Source: Pseudomonas sp. ANT_J12 (lineage in GTDB: Bacteria > Pseudomonadota > Gammaproteobacteria > Pseudomonadales > Pseudomonadaceae). From it: 64,000 nucleotides of DNA. The position numbers and the translations under genes are program-made. The notes under the pieces are model-generated. The model was not told the DNA's origin, searched no databases, and worked only from the letters and a program-made list of their open reading frames with translations. The stretch covers positions 372,001 to 436,000 of the forward strand of contig NZ_VOBN01000003.1 of assembly GCF_008370045.1 (NCBI RefSeq), read 5' to 3'. Shown one piece after another: positions 23,449-31,517 of this stretch. How positions within the stretch are numbered: position 1 is the stretch's first letter; each line of letters begins with the position of its first letter.

Positions 23449-24546
23449 ATGAAAATGTTTGGCAGGACTCTGCTGACACTGTCCTTAGTGGGCGCGATCA
23501 CCACCGGCGCCCAGGCCAACGACAAGGTGCTGCGCGTCTATAACTGGTCGGATTACATCGCCGCGGACACGGTCAAGAAGTTCGAAGACGAGACCGGCAT
23601 CCGCGTGACCTACGATGTGTTCGACAGCAACGAAACCCTTGAGGCACGCCTGCTCGCGGGTAAATCCGGCTACGACATCGTGGTGCCGTCCAACAGTTTC
23701 CTGGCCAAGCAGATCAAGGCCGGCGTCTATCAGACGCTGGACAAATCGAAGCTGCCGAACTGGAAAAACCTCAACCCGGTGCTGCTGAAAAACGCCTCGG
23801 CCAGCGACCCGGACAACGGTCACGCCTTCCCGTACATGTGGGGCTCGATCGGCATCGGTTTCAACCCGGCCAAGGTCAAGGAAGTGCTCGGGGACAATGC
23901 GCCGACCAACTCCTGGGACCTGCTGTTCAAACCGGAAAACGCGGAAAAACTCAAAGCCTGCGGCATCAGTTTCCTTGATTCGCCGACCGAAATGCTCCCG
24001 GCCGCCCTGCACTACCTGGGCTACCCGGTGAACTCCCAGGACAAGAACCAAATCGCCGAAGCCGAAGCGCTGTTCATGAAGATTCGGCCGTCGGTGGCGT
24101 ACTTCCATTCCTCGAAATACATCTCCGACCTGGCCAACGGCAATATTTGCGTGGCCGTCGGTTACTCCGGCGACGTGTTGCAGGCCAAGGCCCGCGCCAA
24201 AGAGGCCGGCGATCTGGTGAAGATCGACTACAGCATCCCGAAAGAAGGCGCCGGCAGTTTCTACGACATGGTCGCCATCCCCCGGGACGCGGCCAACGTC
24301 GAGAATGCCTACCTGTTCATGAACTTCCTGATGCGCCCGGACATCATCGCCGAGATCACCAACAACATCGGCTACAGCAATGCCAACGCGGCAGCGACGC
24401 CGTTGGTGGATGAGGCGATTCGCAATGATCCGGGGTCGTATCCGTCCCTGGCAGTCATGGCGACGTTGTACGCGATTCCCGACATGCCGATCGGCGTTCA
24501 GCGCGTGATGACCCGGGGCTGGACCCGCGTGAAACTCGGTAAATAA
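23449..24546 (+). CDS. potF: Periplasmic polyamine-binding protein (PotF/SpuD type)
   Basis: 365 residues from the ATG at 23449, with TGGAG upstream; the open frame extends 5' only through the REP. Residues 1-24 are a signal peptide ending AQA. The mature start [14 protein letters not shown] is the hallmark of PotD/PotF proteins, with binding-site residues in [24 protein letters not shown] and GSIGIGFNP. It delivers putrescine or a related polyamine to the permeases encoded just upstream. Which polyamine cannot be told reliably by eye. Confidence 0.9.
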   Translation: MKMFGRTLLTLSLVGAITTGAQANDKVLRVYNWSDYIAADTVKKFEDETGIRVTYDVFDSNETLEARLLAGKSGYDIVVPSNSFLAKQIKAGVYQTLDKSKLPNWKNLNPVLLKNASASDPDNGHAFPYMWGSIGIGFNPAKVKEVLGDNAPTNSWDLLFKPENAEKLKACGISFLDSPTEMLPAALHYLGYPVNSQDKNQIAEAEALFMKIRPSVAYFHSSKYISDLANGNICVAVGYSGDVLQAKARAKEAGDLVKIDYSIPKEGAGSFYDMVAIPRDAANVENAYLFMNFLMRPDIIAEITNNIGYSNANAAATPLVDEAIRNDPGSYPSLAVMATLYAIPDMPIGVQRVMTRGWTRVKLGK

Positions 24547-24556
24547 CCCACACCCC

Positions 24557-24667
24557 GATCGTTCCCACGCTCTGCGTGGGAATGCCTCCGCGGACGCTCC
24601 GCGTTCGGCTCTGGATGGGACGCGGAGCGTCCCGGGCTGCATTCCCACGCAGAGCGTGGGAACGATC
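24557..24667. repeat. Long inverted repeat of a third type
   Basis: gatcgttcccacgctctgcg tgggaatgc at the left and its complement at the right enclose cgcggacgctccgcg-type inner arms, giving a 111-bp nested palindrome. It follows the binding-protein gene and is unrelated in sequence to the REP families nearby. Confidence 0.85.
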
Positions 24668-24765
24668 ATGTGGTAGCTGTTTTCCCCTCTTCCGTTCACG
24701 CAGCGCCTTACCACCGCTGCACCTCCTGCGAACGGCCTCACCTGGCTCCTCGGTTAAGGTGAATT

Positions 24766-25332
24766 TCAGGCGCCCTCGGGCGCCTTTTTTTGGTCCTGAG
24801 ACACCAGAGGCCATTCGGCCAGCGCTCGGTAATGACCCTTGTGGGATTCGAACAGTGTGAAATGCTCGGCCCGCAACACAAATTCTGGTGGCGTCGAGGA
24901 CTCAGGCACTGGCAATCGATAGTCGCGCATCAAGGTCAGATGCGGCCTGAATTCCTTCGGCGAATCCTCAAACCCGAACGGCAACATCGCCTGTTCCAAC
25001 GCGTAAACCAGCCGCAACAACTCCACTGGCGCCTGCTGCGGCACAAGCACCAGAACCCCATGCTTGCGCCAGACATCCACTCGATCCAGCACCACCCGCA
25101 ACGGCGCGCCCGGCGCCCGCACATTCGCCGCCGCCGTGCAGAGCTCGGCAATCTGCGCCACGCCCACCGCGCCCAGAAACATCAAGGTCAGGTGAAAGTT
25201 TTCCGCCGGCACCGGCCGTCCGCTGCGCAGTTGCAGCGCGCTGCGCCACTGGGCAATCTTCCGGCGCGGCTCGGGGGCGCAGCTCAAGGCGAAAAACAGC
25301 CGCTTGAGCGGTTCATGGGATTCGTCGCTCAC
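24766..25332 (-). CDS. thpR: RNA 2',3'-cyclic phosphodiesterase / 2'-5' RNA ligase family (ThpR)
   Basis: 188 residues from the GTG at 25332, chosen because AGGAGG lies about eight bases upstream; the alternative GTG at 25341 directly abuts that AGGAGG. The two HxTx catalytic motifs are present as FHLTLMFLG (about residue 48) and RPHLTLMRDY (about 131). The opening KRLFFALSCAPE is typical. These enzymes open RNA 2',3'-cyclic phosphates in vitro and can ligate 2'-5' tRNA halves. Its cellular role is unclear. Confidence 0.88.
   Translation of the reverse strand: MSDESHEPLKRLFFALSCAPEPRRKIAQWRSALQLRSGRPVPAENFHLTLMFLGAVGVAQIAELCTAAANVRAPGAPLRVVLDRVDVWRKHGVLVLVPQQAPVELLRLVYALEQAMLPFGFEDSPKEFRPHLTLMRDYRLPVPESSTPPEFVLRAEHFTLFESHKGHYRALAEWPLVSQDQKKAPEGA
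24768..24792 (+). terminator. Intrinsic terminator overlapping the 3' end of the opposite gene
   Basis: AGGCGCCC-TC-GGGCGCCT followed by seven T on the plus strand. It would end transcripts coming from the polyamine-binding protein gene. The hairpin DNA is also the last codons of the convergent RNA ligase-like gene. Confidence 0.8.
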
Positions 25333-25392
25333 GCCTGGCACCTCCTGACATGCACGTTATAGTTGAACCAACCGAATCAACCGGAGGGCGCC

Positions 25393-25587
25393 ATGCGAGA
25401 GATCATCAGCAAAGAGCCATGGTGGGCGATGCCGCCGCAACCCGGTCAGGACGAGGCCGAGCTGGAATGGGGCTGGCTGGTTCACTATAGCGAAGGTGAG
25501 CCGCGTTTCGAGTTCGTGCGGGAGCGACCGTCGGACAACGAGATCCGCAACCGCAAGAGTTGCAGGATCACCCCGGCGCACGAGTGA
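25393..25587 (+). CDS. Small conserved hypothetical protein
   Basis: 64 residues from the ATG at 25393, with GGAGGG nine bases upstream. It is acidic and Trp-rich, with the two segments KEPWWAMPPQPGQDEAELEW and WLVHYSEGEPRFEFVRERP. There is no signal peptide or membrane segment. It is divergent from the RNA ligase-like gene with a short shared promoter region. No family was recognised. Confidence 0.65.
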   Translation: MREIISKEPWWAMPPQPGQDEAELEWGWLVHYSEGEPRFEFVRERPSDNEIRNRKSCRITPAHE

Positions 25588-25601
25588 TCCCGCAGTGGTG
25601 G

Positions 25602-25955
25602 TTACGCTTGCAGCACAACGTTGAAGCCGCCAAAGACCATGCGCTGGCCGTCGAACGGCATCGGGTTGACGTCCTGTTGCATGCGCGGATCGACCATGAC
25701 TTTCTGCATCCCGGCATCGCGGGTGGCTTTGTCGGGCCAGACGATCCAGGAAAAGATCACGGTTTCGTCTTCCTTGAGTTTCACCGCCATCGGAAACGAG
25801 GTCACCTTGCCGTCGGGCACGTCATCGCCCCAGCATTCAGTGATGCTCAGGGCGCCGGCCTCTTTGAAGATCTTGGCGGCGACCTCGGCGTGCTTGATGA
25901 ATTTTTCGCGGTTAGCGGTGGGAACTGCGGCGATCAGGCCGTCGATGTAGGACAT
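25602..25955 (-). CDS. DUF1428 family protein
   Basis: 117 residues with the DUF1428 pattern: SYIDGLIAAVPTANREKFI at the start, ALSITECWGDDVPDGK, then FSWIVWPDKATRDAGMQKVM and the closing PFDGQRMVFGGFNVVL. The fold is a dimeric ferredoxin-like alpha/beta barrel. No enzyme activity is established for the family. A likely ribosome-binding site (AGGAGAACGACC) precedes the ATG. It is monocistronic before a REP pair. Confidence 0.88.
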   Translation of the reverse strand: MSYIDGLIAAVPTANREKFIKHAEVAAKIFKEAGALSITECWGDDVPDGKVTSFPMAVKLKEDETVIFSWIVWPDKATRDAGMQKVMVDPRMQQDVNPMPFDGQRMVFGGFNVVLQA

Positions 25956-25997
25956 GGTCGTTCTCCTGCTGGGTTAGGGCGTTGTGAACACTGCCTC

Positions 25998-26130
25998 TGT
26001 GGCGAGGGGGCTCGCCCCCGTTCGGCTGCGAAGCAGTCGTAAAACCAGCCAACGCGGTGTACCTGAAGAACTGCGATGACTGATTTTTGGGCCGCTTCGC
26101 GACCCAACGGGGGCAAGCCCCCTCGCCACA
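25998..26130. repeat. REP pair (inverted)
   Basis: tgtggcgagggggctcgccc and its complement bound 133 bp between the DUF1428 gene and the lipoprotein gene. The layout equals the pairs at 9320 and 23258. Confidence 0.9.
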
Positions 26131-26177
26131 GGTTATATGGCCACCTCAGGGACTGTGTTCAGCCCTTGCGGCACTGG

Positions 26178-27245
26178 TCAGGGGTTGACCTGCTGAGTAG
26201 TCGATTCTGTCGGGCTCCAATCGACAGCACCACCGCTCGAGCTGACCGACGGTACTTCAGCGCTCCCCGCCAGGTTGCCCTCGATTTGCGCGGCCAGGTA
26301 CAGCGTGCCCGCCATGACGCCGGTCGTCGGGTTCTGCACCAGCTTGGTCCAGGCCTTGTCGAAGGTGTTGCCCAAACTGCTGCGAATCAGCGCCTCGCTG
26401 TCCGGCCGGTCATTGGCCCGGATAATCGCGCGAATCCCGGCGACCCCAATGGTGATCAACCCGCCGGCCAGTTTGCCCGCCGCCGCCGCCACCGCACTGG
26501 CGGCCCCGCGCGAGGGCAGCTCGGCCTCCATCCGCTGGCTGGCGCGCTTGGCCACCGGCGCCATGGCGGTGTCGGTCGAATCCACGCCCTTGTCCCCTCC
26601 CGCCTTGTGGATCTTGTCGATCAGCGCCGCATAGGCTGGCAACGTGTTCAGCGGCTGCGTGTGCACGACCTGATAGAGCGAGGCGTCCCGGGCCGAAGGG
26701 GGGCCGAGGGCGATGGCGGGGATTTTCTGCAGGCGGCCGTTGAGCTGCGCCATCGGTATGCCGTGACGTTGGGAAATCTTCTGCAATTCTTCCTGGAGTA
26801 TGTCGACGTAGAAGGCCGTGGCCAGGCCGAGAATCGCGTCGGGATCGATTTCCACGGCAACCGGCGCCAGCACGCGCTGCTGGTATTGCTCCAGCAGGTA
26901 GTCCGCCAAACGCTTGGCTGAGGCGTCCTGCTCGCCCGCGGCGCTGAGCGTGTACCAGCTGACCTTCATCGACAGCCATTCCTGGGTCCAGTAACTGCTG
27001 AACCAGGGAATGAAGTTTTCTTCGGTCAGTTGATAGACCCGCGTGCGCCAATAATCCATGGCGCCACGCGCATAGATCTTGGTCTGCTCGGTGGCCGATT
27101 GCGACGCCGCGACGATCTCCCGGTCCACCTGCTGCCAGGTGCTCGGCGACACCACCACGACCGGCGCCACCTCCGGGGCACGCGTCGACGTGGCGCACCC
27201 TGCCAATACCAGCATTACGGCGACGATCAGCGAACGCAGGTTCAA
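26178..27245 (-). CDS. Putative lipoprotein of unknown function
   Basis: 355 residues. MNLRSLIVAVMLVLAGC is a lipoprotein signal with lipobox VLAGC. The mature part is mostly helical, with a Trp/Tyr-rich segment (DYWRTRVYQLTEENFIPWF) and WTQEWLSMKVSWYTLS. Near residues 245-275 is an Ala/Gly-rich hydrophobic stretch (AASAVAAAAGKLAGGLITIG) that could insert in a membrane. No domain was recognised. It stands alone, with REP DNA on its 3' side. Confidence 0.75.
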   Translation of the reverse strand: MNLRSLIVAVMLVLAGCATSTRAPEVAPVVVVSPSTWQQVDREIVAASQSATEQTKIYARGAMDYWRTRVYQLTEENFIPWFSSYWTQEWLSMKVSWYTLSAAGEQDASAKRLADYLLEQYQQRVLAPVAVEIDPDAILGLATAFYVDILQEELQKISQRHGIPMAQLNGRLQKIPAIALGPPSARDASLYQVVHTQPLNTLPAYAALIDKIHKAGGDKGVDSTDTAMAPVAKRASQRMEAELPSRGAASAVAAAAGKLAGGLITIGVAGIRAIIRANDRPDSEALIRSSLGNTFDKAWTKLVQNPTTGVMAGTLYLAAQIEGNLAGSAEVPSVSSSGGAVDWSPTESTTQQVNP

Positions 27246-27364
27246 GATCGCGGTGTCCTAAAGGCGCTCCCGAACGAAATGTCCGGTGCTTATAAGACTA
27301 TTGAGTTGAGTATAGGTTGAGGGTTTTGGCCGTTCGTCTGGAGATCGTTGGTGTTGTTGCGGGC

Positions 27365-27393
27365 CTCTTCGCGGGCAAGCCTCGCTCCTACAG
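27365..27393. repeat. Half REP, second family
   Basis: One arm only: cttcgcgggcaagcctcgct then cctacag. No inverted partner is found within 200 bp. The roughly 290-bp region 27246-27535 otherwise has no well-supported gene. Confidence 0.75.
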
Positions 27394-27535
27394 ATTTGGC
27401 ACCGTCATCTATGAAAAAACCTTCACCATCATTCCTGTTGATATGCACCATCGTAACGAACGCCTTCCGCAAAAAAACCGTCCGGCGCAGGATCAGCCCA
27501 TACCCAACGCAAACCCCGCATCGGAGGGGCACATC

Positions 27536-27640
27536 ATGTTGATCCATCTCCTGACCTGCCTGGCCCTGACCGCCGTCACGCTGACCCTGTTTTCGCGCTT
27601 TTTCCTGGACATCGGCACCACTGAGGAGCACCCGTCATGA
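27536..27640 (+). CDS. 34-residue single-span membrane peptide
   Basis: The ATG at 27536 follows GGAGGGGC with good spacing. The peptide is hydrophobic through its middle (LLTCLALTAVTLTLFSRFFL) and ends with an acidic tail (TTEEHPS), so it is probably one transmembrane helix. Its stop overlaps the ATG of the next gene (ATGA), a sign of real translational coupling. No family was recognised. Confidence 0.6.
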   Translation: MLIHLLTCLALTAVTLTLFSRFFLDIGTTEEHPS

Positions 27641-27906
27641 TCCGCATCGTTACCCTGGCCGTGAGTTTCCCGGTGTTCGGCAGCAACTACTACTCGCAAC
27701 ACGTGGTCTCGCGCAAAGAGATCGCGCTGGTGTTCGACCCACAGTTCGAAGACTTGCTGATGCCGGCCGCCGCCAACCACTTCAGTAACGAAGTGGTCGG
27801 GCTGAATGATCAGTTCCGCTTCTTGAATGATGTGCTGGTCGAGCATCTGCTTGACGTCGAGTTGGCGCAGCACGCACCCCGCTCGTCTCGCAGCTTCACG
27901 TTTTAG
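27637..27906 (+). CDS. Small protein coupled to the membrane peptide, unknown
   Basis: 89 residues starting in the 4-bp overlap with the preceding peptide gene. It has an N-terminal hydrophobic stretch (VTLAVSFPVFGS) that may be a weak signal or membrane anchor, then a mixed region with FDPQFEDLLMPAAANHF. No domain was recognised. It is convergent with the lipoprotein gene on the other strand, overlapping its stop by 4 bp. That overlap and the coupling give moderate support. Confidence 0.55.
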   Translation: MIRIVTLAVSFPVFGSNYYSQHVVSRKEIALVFDPQFEDLLMPAAANHFSNEVVGLNDQFRFLNDVLVEHLLDVELAQHAPRSSRSFTF

Positions 27907-28904
27907 TGCACATTCCATTTCCAGCACGACATTGAACGCAGGCAAACACCGTATTGGTCGTCCAGCTCCGCCATGGGCGTAACCAAACGACGGAACGCCT
28001 GATGCGCCAGCCGGGTGTCAGTGCTGAGGTAAAACTCGCGCATCGCCTGGGTCAGTTGCTCAGCGACTGGCCCCCGCCACGTGTCGAGCGTCTGATCATC
28101 GTACTGTCGCAAGCGCAACCCAAACTCCTCCCGATAACGCGCCAATGCCTGCGCGTTGACCTGGCTCATCTCATGATCGAAGGTCCTGAAGTTGCGTCGG
28201 TATTGAGCCCAGTATTCCTCCGGAAAAGTGAACCATAGCTGCGACTTGCGCGCGCTGATCTGCTGCTCCAGTTTATCGGGCGGCCTACGCAGACGCGTCA
28301 CCTCGGCGGAGTCGACTTTCATGTCCGCCGTCACGCTGGCATTGATGATGCGATCAATCATCACCACGCGCTGCGGCGTATCGGGTAATGGCACCACCGG
28401 GAAGATCGGCGATGTCCCCGTGCAGGCGGCCAGGCCCTTGTGCTCCAGCGGCAGCGAGGTGCGCAGCGTCTTGCCGTCCACCCGCTCGACCTGCTGCAAG
28501 GACGCCACGCATCGGGATTTCACGGAATCGACCTTCAGCTCATATTCAGCGCCGGGCGCAGGCGTGAGGTTGAACGCCGGCGAACCGCACACCATCAGAA
28601 AGGCCGGTTGTTCGGGCTTGAGCTTGATTTCCAGGTAGCCCCGAGCATCGGCCGGCGGCGCAAAGCTCATGCCCACCCGCCGCGAAGTGTCGCGGGCAAA
28701 CACATTATTGAGCACACCCGTGGTGTAGCCCTGGCAGCGTTCAGCGGTGAACAGCATGAGGCTGGCATTGGCGACGTTGGCGACAAAACGCAGTTTGGCG
28801 GGATTGGGGTCAACGACCTCGGGATAGGAACCGTTGAGGCTGCAACCGCTGAGTAATGCGCATAGGGCGGTGATTGGCCACATGCGCGGTGGGAAAGCTG
28901 ACAT
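27903..28904 (-). CDS. Putative lipoprotein of unknown function
   Basis: 333 residues from the ATG at 28904, with AAGGATGATCC upstream. The signal MSAFPPRMWPITALCALLSGC has lipobox LLSGC. The mature region has five or six cysteines (RCQGY, VCGSP, SRCVAS, ACTGT, CLRSMSC), a proline-rich central part and a helical C-terminal half. No family was recognised. The gene resembles the 26178-27245 lipoprotein only in class and orientation, not in sequence. Confidence 0.75.
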   Translation of the reverse strand: MSAFPPRMWPITALCALLSGCSLNGSYPEVVDPNPAKLRFVANVANASLMLFTAERCQGYTTGVLNNVFARDTSRRVGMSFAPPADARGYLEIKLKPEQPAFLMVCGSPAFNLTPAPGAEYELKVDSVKSRCVASLQQVERVDGKTLRTSLPLEHKGLAACTGTSPIFPVVPLPDTPQRVVMIDRIINASVTADMKVDSAEVTRLRRPPDKLEQQISARKSQLWFTFPEEYWAQYRRNFRTFDHEMSQVNAQALARYREEFGLRLRQYDDQTLDTWRGPVAEQLTQAMREFYLSTDTRLAHQAFRRLVTPMAELDDQYGVCLRSMSCWKWNVH

Positions 28905-28989
28905 GGATCATCCTTGATGCGCCTGAACGCTGAGAATGGCCGATGCTACTAAAGGGCTACTAATGCGTCCATCCACAGCGCCATGTGCG

Positions 28990-29226
28990 TTACAGCGTCC
29001 GCTGGCTGTTCCCGATCCCCCGCGCCTGCTCAATCCCCCAGTCGAACGCAGCTTCCATATCCAAAAGATGCGGCTTCGGCGCATGGTCTTCCACAATCAC
29101 CGCGCCGTTCGGCTGGTAGACGCCGATAAACATCTCCAGCGAACCGTCCCTCAATATCCTGGCCTTGACCTCGATCTTGCAGCTATTGGACAGGGTTTCC
29201 GTGTGGACCATATGGCGCTCGGTCAT
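28990..29226 (-). CDS. Small conserved hypothetical protein
   Basis: 78 residues from the ATG at 29226, with AGAGGAA upstream; the longer open frame 5' of it has no support. It reads as a compact alpha/beta protein (SCKIEVKARILRDGSLEMFI then GVYQPNGAVIVEDHAP and a C-terminal amphipathic helix AAFDWGIEQARGIG). It is cytoplasmic, as no signal is seen. It is divergent from the lactate permease gene. The function is unknown. Confidence 0.65.
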   Translation of the reverse strand: MTERHMVHTETLSNSCKIEVKARILRDGSLEMFIGVYQPNGAVIVEDHAPKPHLLDMEAAFDWGIEQARGIGNSQRTL

Positions 29227-29382
29227 TACTGCATTCCTCTTCTTATGGATGAACGAATCACGCTTGAGTGATGTTAGCTCAGCGAAAACGGTCGCCAAGA
29301 CAGCGGCCAAATGCCACCTATACTCCACGCAACCAACCCGCAAAGGATCTGCGCCTCCAACAATAAAAAGCAGAGGTGGAAC

Positions 29383-31146
29383 ATGGTCTGGCAGCAAATC
29401 TACGACCCGTTCGGCAACCCGGTGTTATCAACCATCATGGCCGCAGTGCCGGTGGTGGTGATGCTGGCCTCCCTGGCGTTTTTCCATGTCAAGGCGCACC
29501 TGGCGGCGCTGCTGGCCCTGGCCTCAGCACTGCTGATCGCGATCTTCGCCTTCGGCATGCCGGCGAACATGGCCGGTACGGCGGCGCTGTTCGGCGCGGC
29601 CAACGGGCTGCTGCCGATTGGCTGGATCGTGCTCAACATCATCTTCCTGCACCGACTGACCACCGAGAACGGCTCGTTCAAAGTGCTGCAGGATTCCCTC
29701 GCACGCATCACCGACGACCGGCGTCTGCAATTGCTGCTGATCGCCTTCTGCTTCGGCGCATTCTTCGAAGGCGCGGCCGGATTCGGCACGCCGGTGGCGG
29801 TGACCGGGGCGATTCTGATTGGCCTGGGCTTCTCGCCGCTGGCCGCCTCTGGCCTGGCGCTGATCGCCAACACTGCGCCTGTGGCCTTCGGCGCCCTCGG
29901 CACCCCAATCATCACCCTGGCCAAAGTCACTGGGCTGGATGAAATGGAGCTGTCGATGATGGTCGGGCGGCAGTTGCCGTTCTTCTCGGTGCTGGTGCCG
30001 TTCTGGTTGATCTGGGCCTTCGCCGGTTGGCGCAAGATGCTGGAAATCTGGCCGGCGATTCTGGTGGCCGGGGTCAGTTTTGCCGTGCCGCAGTTCCTCG
30101 TCTCCAATTACCACGGGCCGATGCTGGTGGACGTGATCGCCGCGCTGATTTCCATGGCGTGCCTGACCGGGTTCCTCAAGGTGTGGAAACCGGCCACCGT
30201 GCACACTTCGGCGGCGCTGTCGGGGCGCGTCGACAACTCGAAAATCGACCCGGAGCATGAGCAAAAACCCGAAACCAGTGCGACGTTTTCCGGCGATGCC
30301 AAACCGGCGGTCATGCGCGCGTGGATGCCGTGGATCATCCTCACAGTGTTCGTGTTCGCCTGGGGCACCCAGGGCTTCAAAAACATGTTCGACACCCGCG
30401 CCGTGATCGACCCACAAACCCACTCCGCCACCCTCGATCCGCAGGGTAAACCGTTGCGTGAGGCCAATCCGATCTTCTCCCCGGCCCTGACCTTCACCAC
30501 CCTGCACCAGCAAGTCGAGAAAGTACCGCCGGTCGTACCGACGCCGAAAACCGAGGACGCGATCTACAAGTTCACCTGGTTCACCGCCACCGGCAGCGGC
30601 ATTTTCTTCGCGGCGATCCTCGGTGGGTTGCTGATGGGTTATTCGATTCCGCAATTGGCGCGCCAGTACCTGCGCACCCTGTGGGTGGTGCGGTATTCGT
30701 TGATCACCATTGCGGCGATGCTTGCCCTAGGCTACCTCACGCGCTACTCGGGACTGGACGCCACCATGGGCCTGGCCTTCGCCGCCACAGGGATTTTCTA
30801 CCCGATGTTCGGCACCCTGCTCGGCTGGCTCGGCGTGGCGCTGACCGGTTCGGACACGGCTTCCAACGTGCTGTTCGGCGGCTTGCAACGGGTGACTTCC
30901 GAGCAACTGGGGATCAGTCCGGTGTTGATGGCCGCGGCGAACAGTTCCGGCGGGGTCATGGGCAAGATGGTCGATGCCCAGTCCATCGTGGTCGCCTCCA
31001 CGGCGACCCGCTGGTATGGGCATGAAGGGGAGATTCTGCGTTACGTGTTCTTCCACTCCATCGTGCTGGCGATCCTGGTCGGCGGGCTGGTGACGTTGCA
31101 GGCGTATGTGGCGCCGTTCAGCCATATGGTGGTGGGCGGGCACTGA
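29383..31146 (+). CDS. lldP: L-lactate permease family transporter
   Basis: 587 residues from the ATG at 29383, with AGAGGTGG upstream; an in-frame ATG 72 bp before lacks this. It has about 12-14 hydrophobic segments, starting with LSTIMAAVPVVVMLASLAFF. Typical LctP stretches are seen: FFEGAAGFGTPVAVTGAILI, NTAPVAFGALGTPIITLAKV, GSDTASNVLFG and NSSGGVMGKMVDAQSIVVAS. A hydrophilic insertion of about 100 residues (about 285-385) interrupts the helices. It imports L-/D-lactate or glycolate with protons. No lactate dehydrogenase gene adjoins it. Confidence 0.9.
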   Translation: MVWQQIYDPFGNPVLSTIMAAVPVVVMLASLAFFHVKAHLAALLALASALLIAIFAFGMPANMAGTAALFGAANGLLPIGWIVLNIIFLHRLTTENGSFKVLQDSLARITDDRRLQLLLIAFCFGAFFEGAAGFGTPVAVTGAILIGLGFSPLAASGLALIANTAPVAFGALGTPIITLAKVTGLDEMELSMMVGRQLPFFSVLVPFWLIWAFAGWRKMLEIWPAILVAGVSFAVPQFLVSNYHGPMLVDVIAALISMACLTGFLKVWKPATVHTSAALSGRVDNSKIDPEHEQKPETSATFSGDAKPAVMRAWMPWIILTVFVFAWGTQGFKNMFDTRAVIDPQTHSATLDPQGKPLREANPIFSPALTFTTLHQQVEKVPPVVPTPKTEDAIYKFTWFTATGSGIFFAAILGGLLMGYSIPQLARQYLRTLWVVRYSLITIAAMLALGYLTRYSGLDATMGLAFAATGIFYPMFGTLLGWLGVALTGSDTASNVLFGGLQRVTSEQLGISPVLMAAANSSGGVMGKMVDAQSIVVASTATRWYGHEGEILRYVFFHSIVLAILVGGLVTLQAYVAPFSHMVVGGH

Positions 31147-31160
31147 GACAACCCGATCCC

Positions 31161-31191
31161 CTGTGGTGAGGGAGCAAACGCCCTCTCCACA
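31161..31191. repeat. Degenerate REP-like hairpin
   Basis: ctgtggtgagggag and ctctccacag are inverted with a short spacer. It is a shortened REP-like palindrome after the permease stop. The rest of 31192-31517 holds no clear gene and probably the promoter of the kinase gene. Confidence 0.6.
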
Positions 31192-31517
31192 GGCACTGGC
31201 TCGCCATTGAGCACCTTGGTTCCAAGCGACAGGGAACCTTCTCACTCGCAGCTTATCCCTTGATAATCGGCTAAGCTTAAAAGGCTGAGCTCGCGCGCCC
31301 GGAGGGTATTGATTGGCCGACTCAGTCCTCCACAAAACGTCCAACCGAATTGCGAATAGAATGCTAAATTTCCCGGCCGCCCGATTTGCGTTATTGGCCT
31401 GCATGTCACTGATCCCGACTGCTGAATAGAAATAGCCCTGCCGATGATTCCCAAGGCAGGAGCCGCCTCACCATTTTGCCGCGGCGCCTGGACGTCGCCT
31501 TTTCAAGGCACCTATCC

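Noticed and set aside
27411..27542. Possible 43-residue protein starting MKKPSPSFLLIC
   Set aside because: No ribosome-binding site, it ends inside the start of the better-supported membrane peptide gene, and the composition after residue 20 is arginine/proline-rich and not protein-like.
29524..30654. 376-codon minus-strand frame opposite the lactate permease
   Set aside because: Composition is Arg/His/Gly-rich and mirrors the third-codon GC bias of the permease gene; no start signal.
31360..31428. 22-codon frame MLNFPAARFALLACMSLIPT
   Set aside because: It looks like a lipobox peptide, but has no ribosome-binding site and is too short to judge; it probably lies in the promoter region of the kinase gene.
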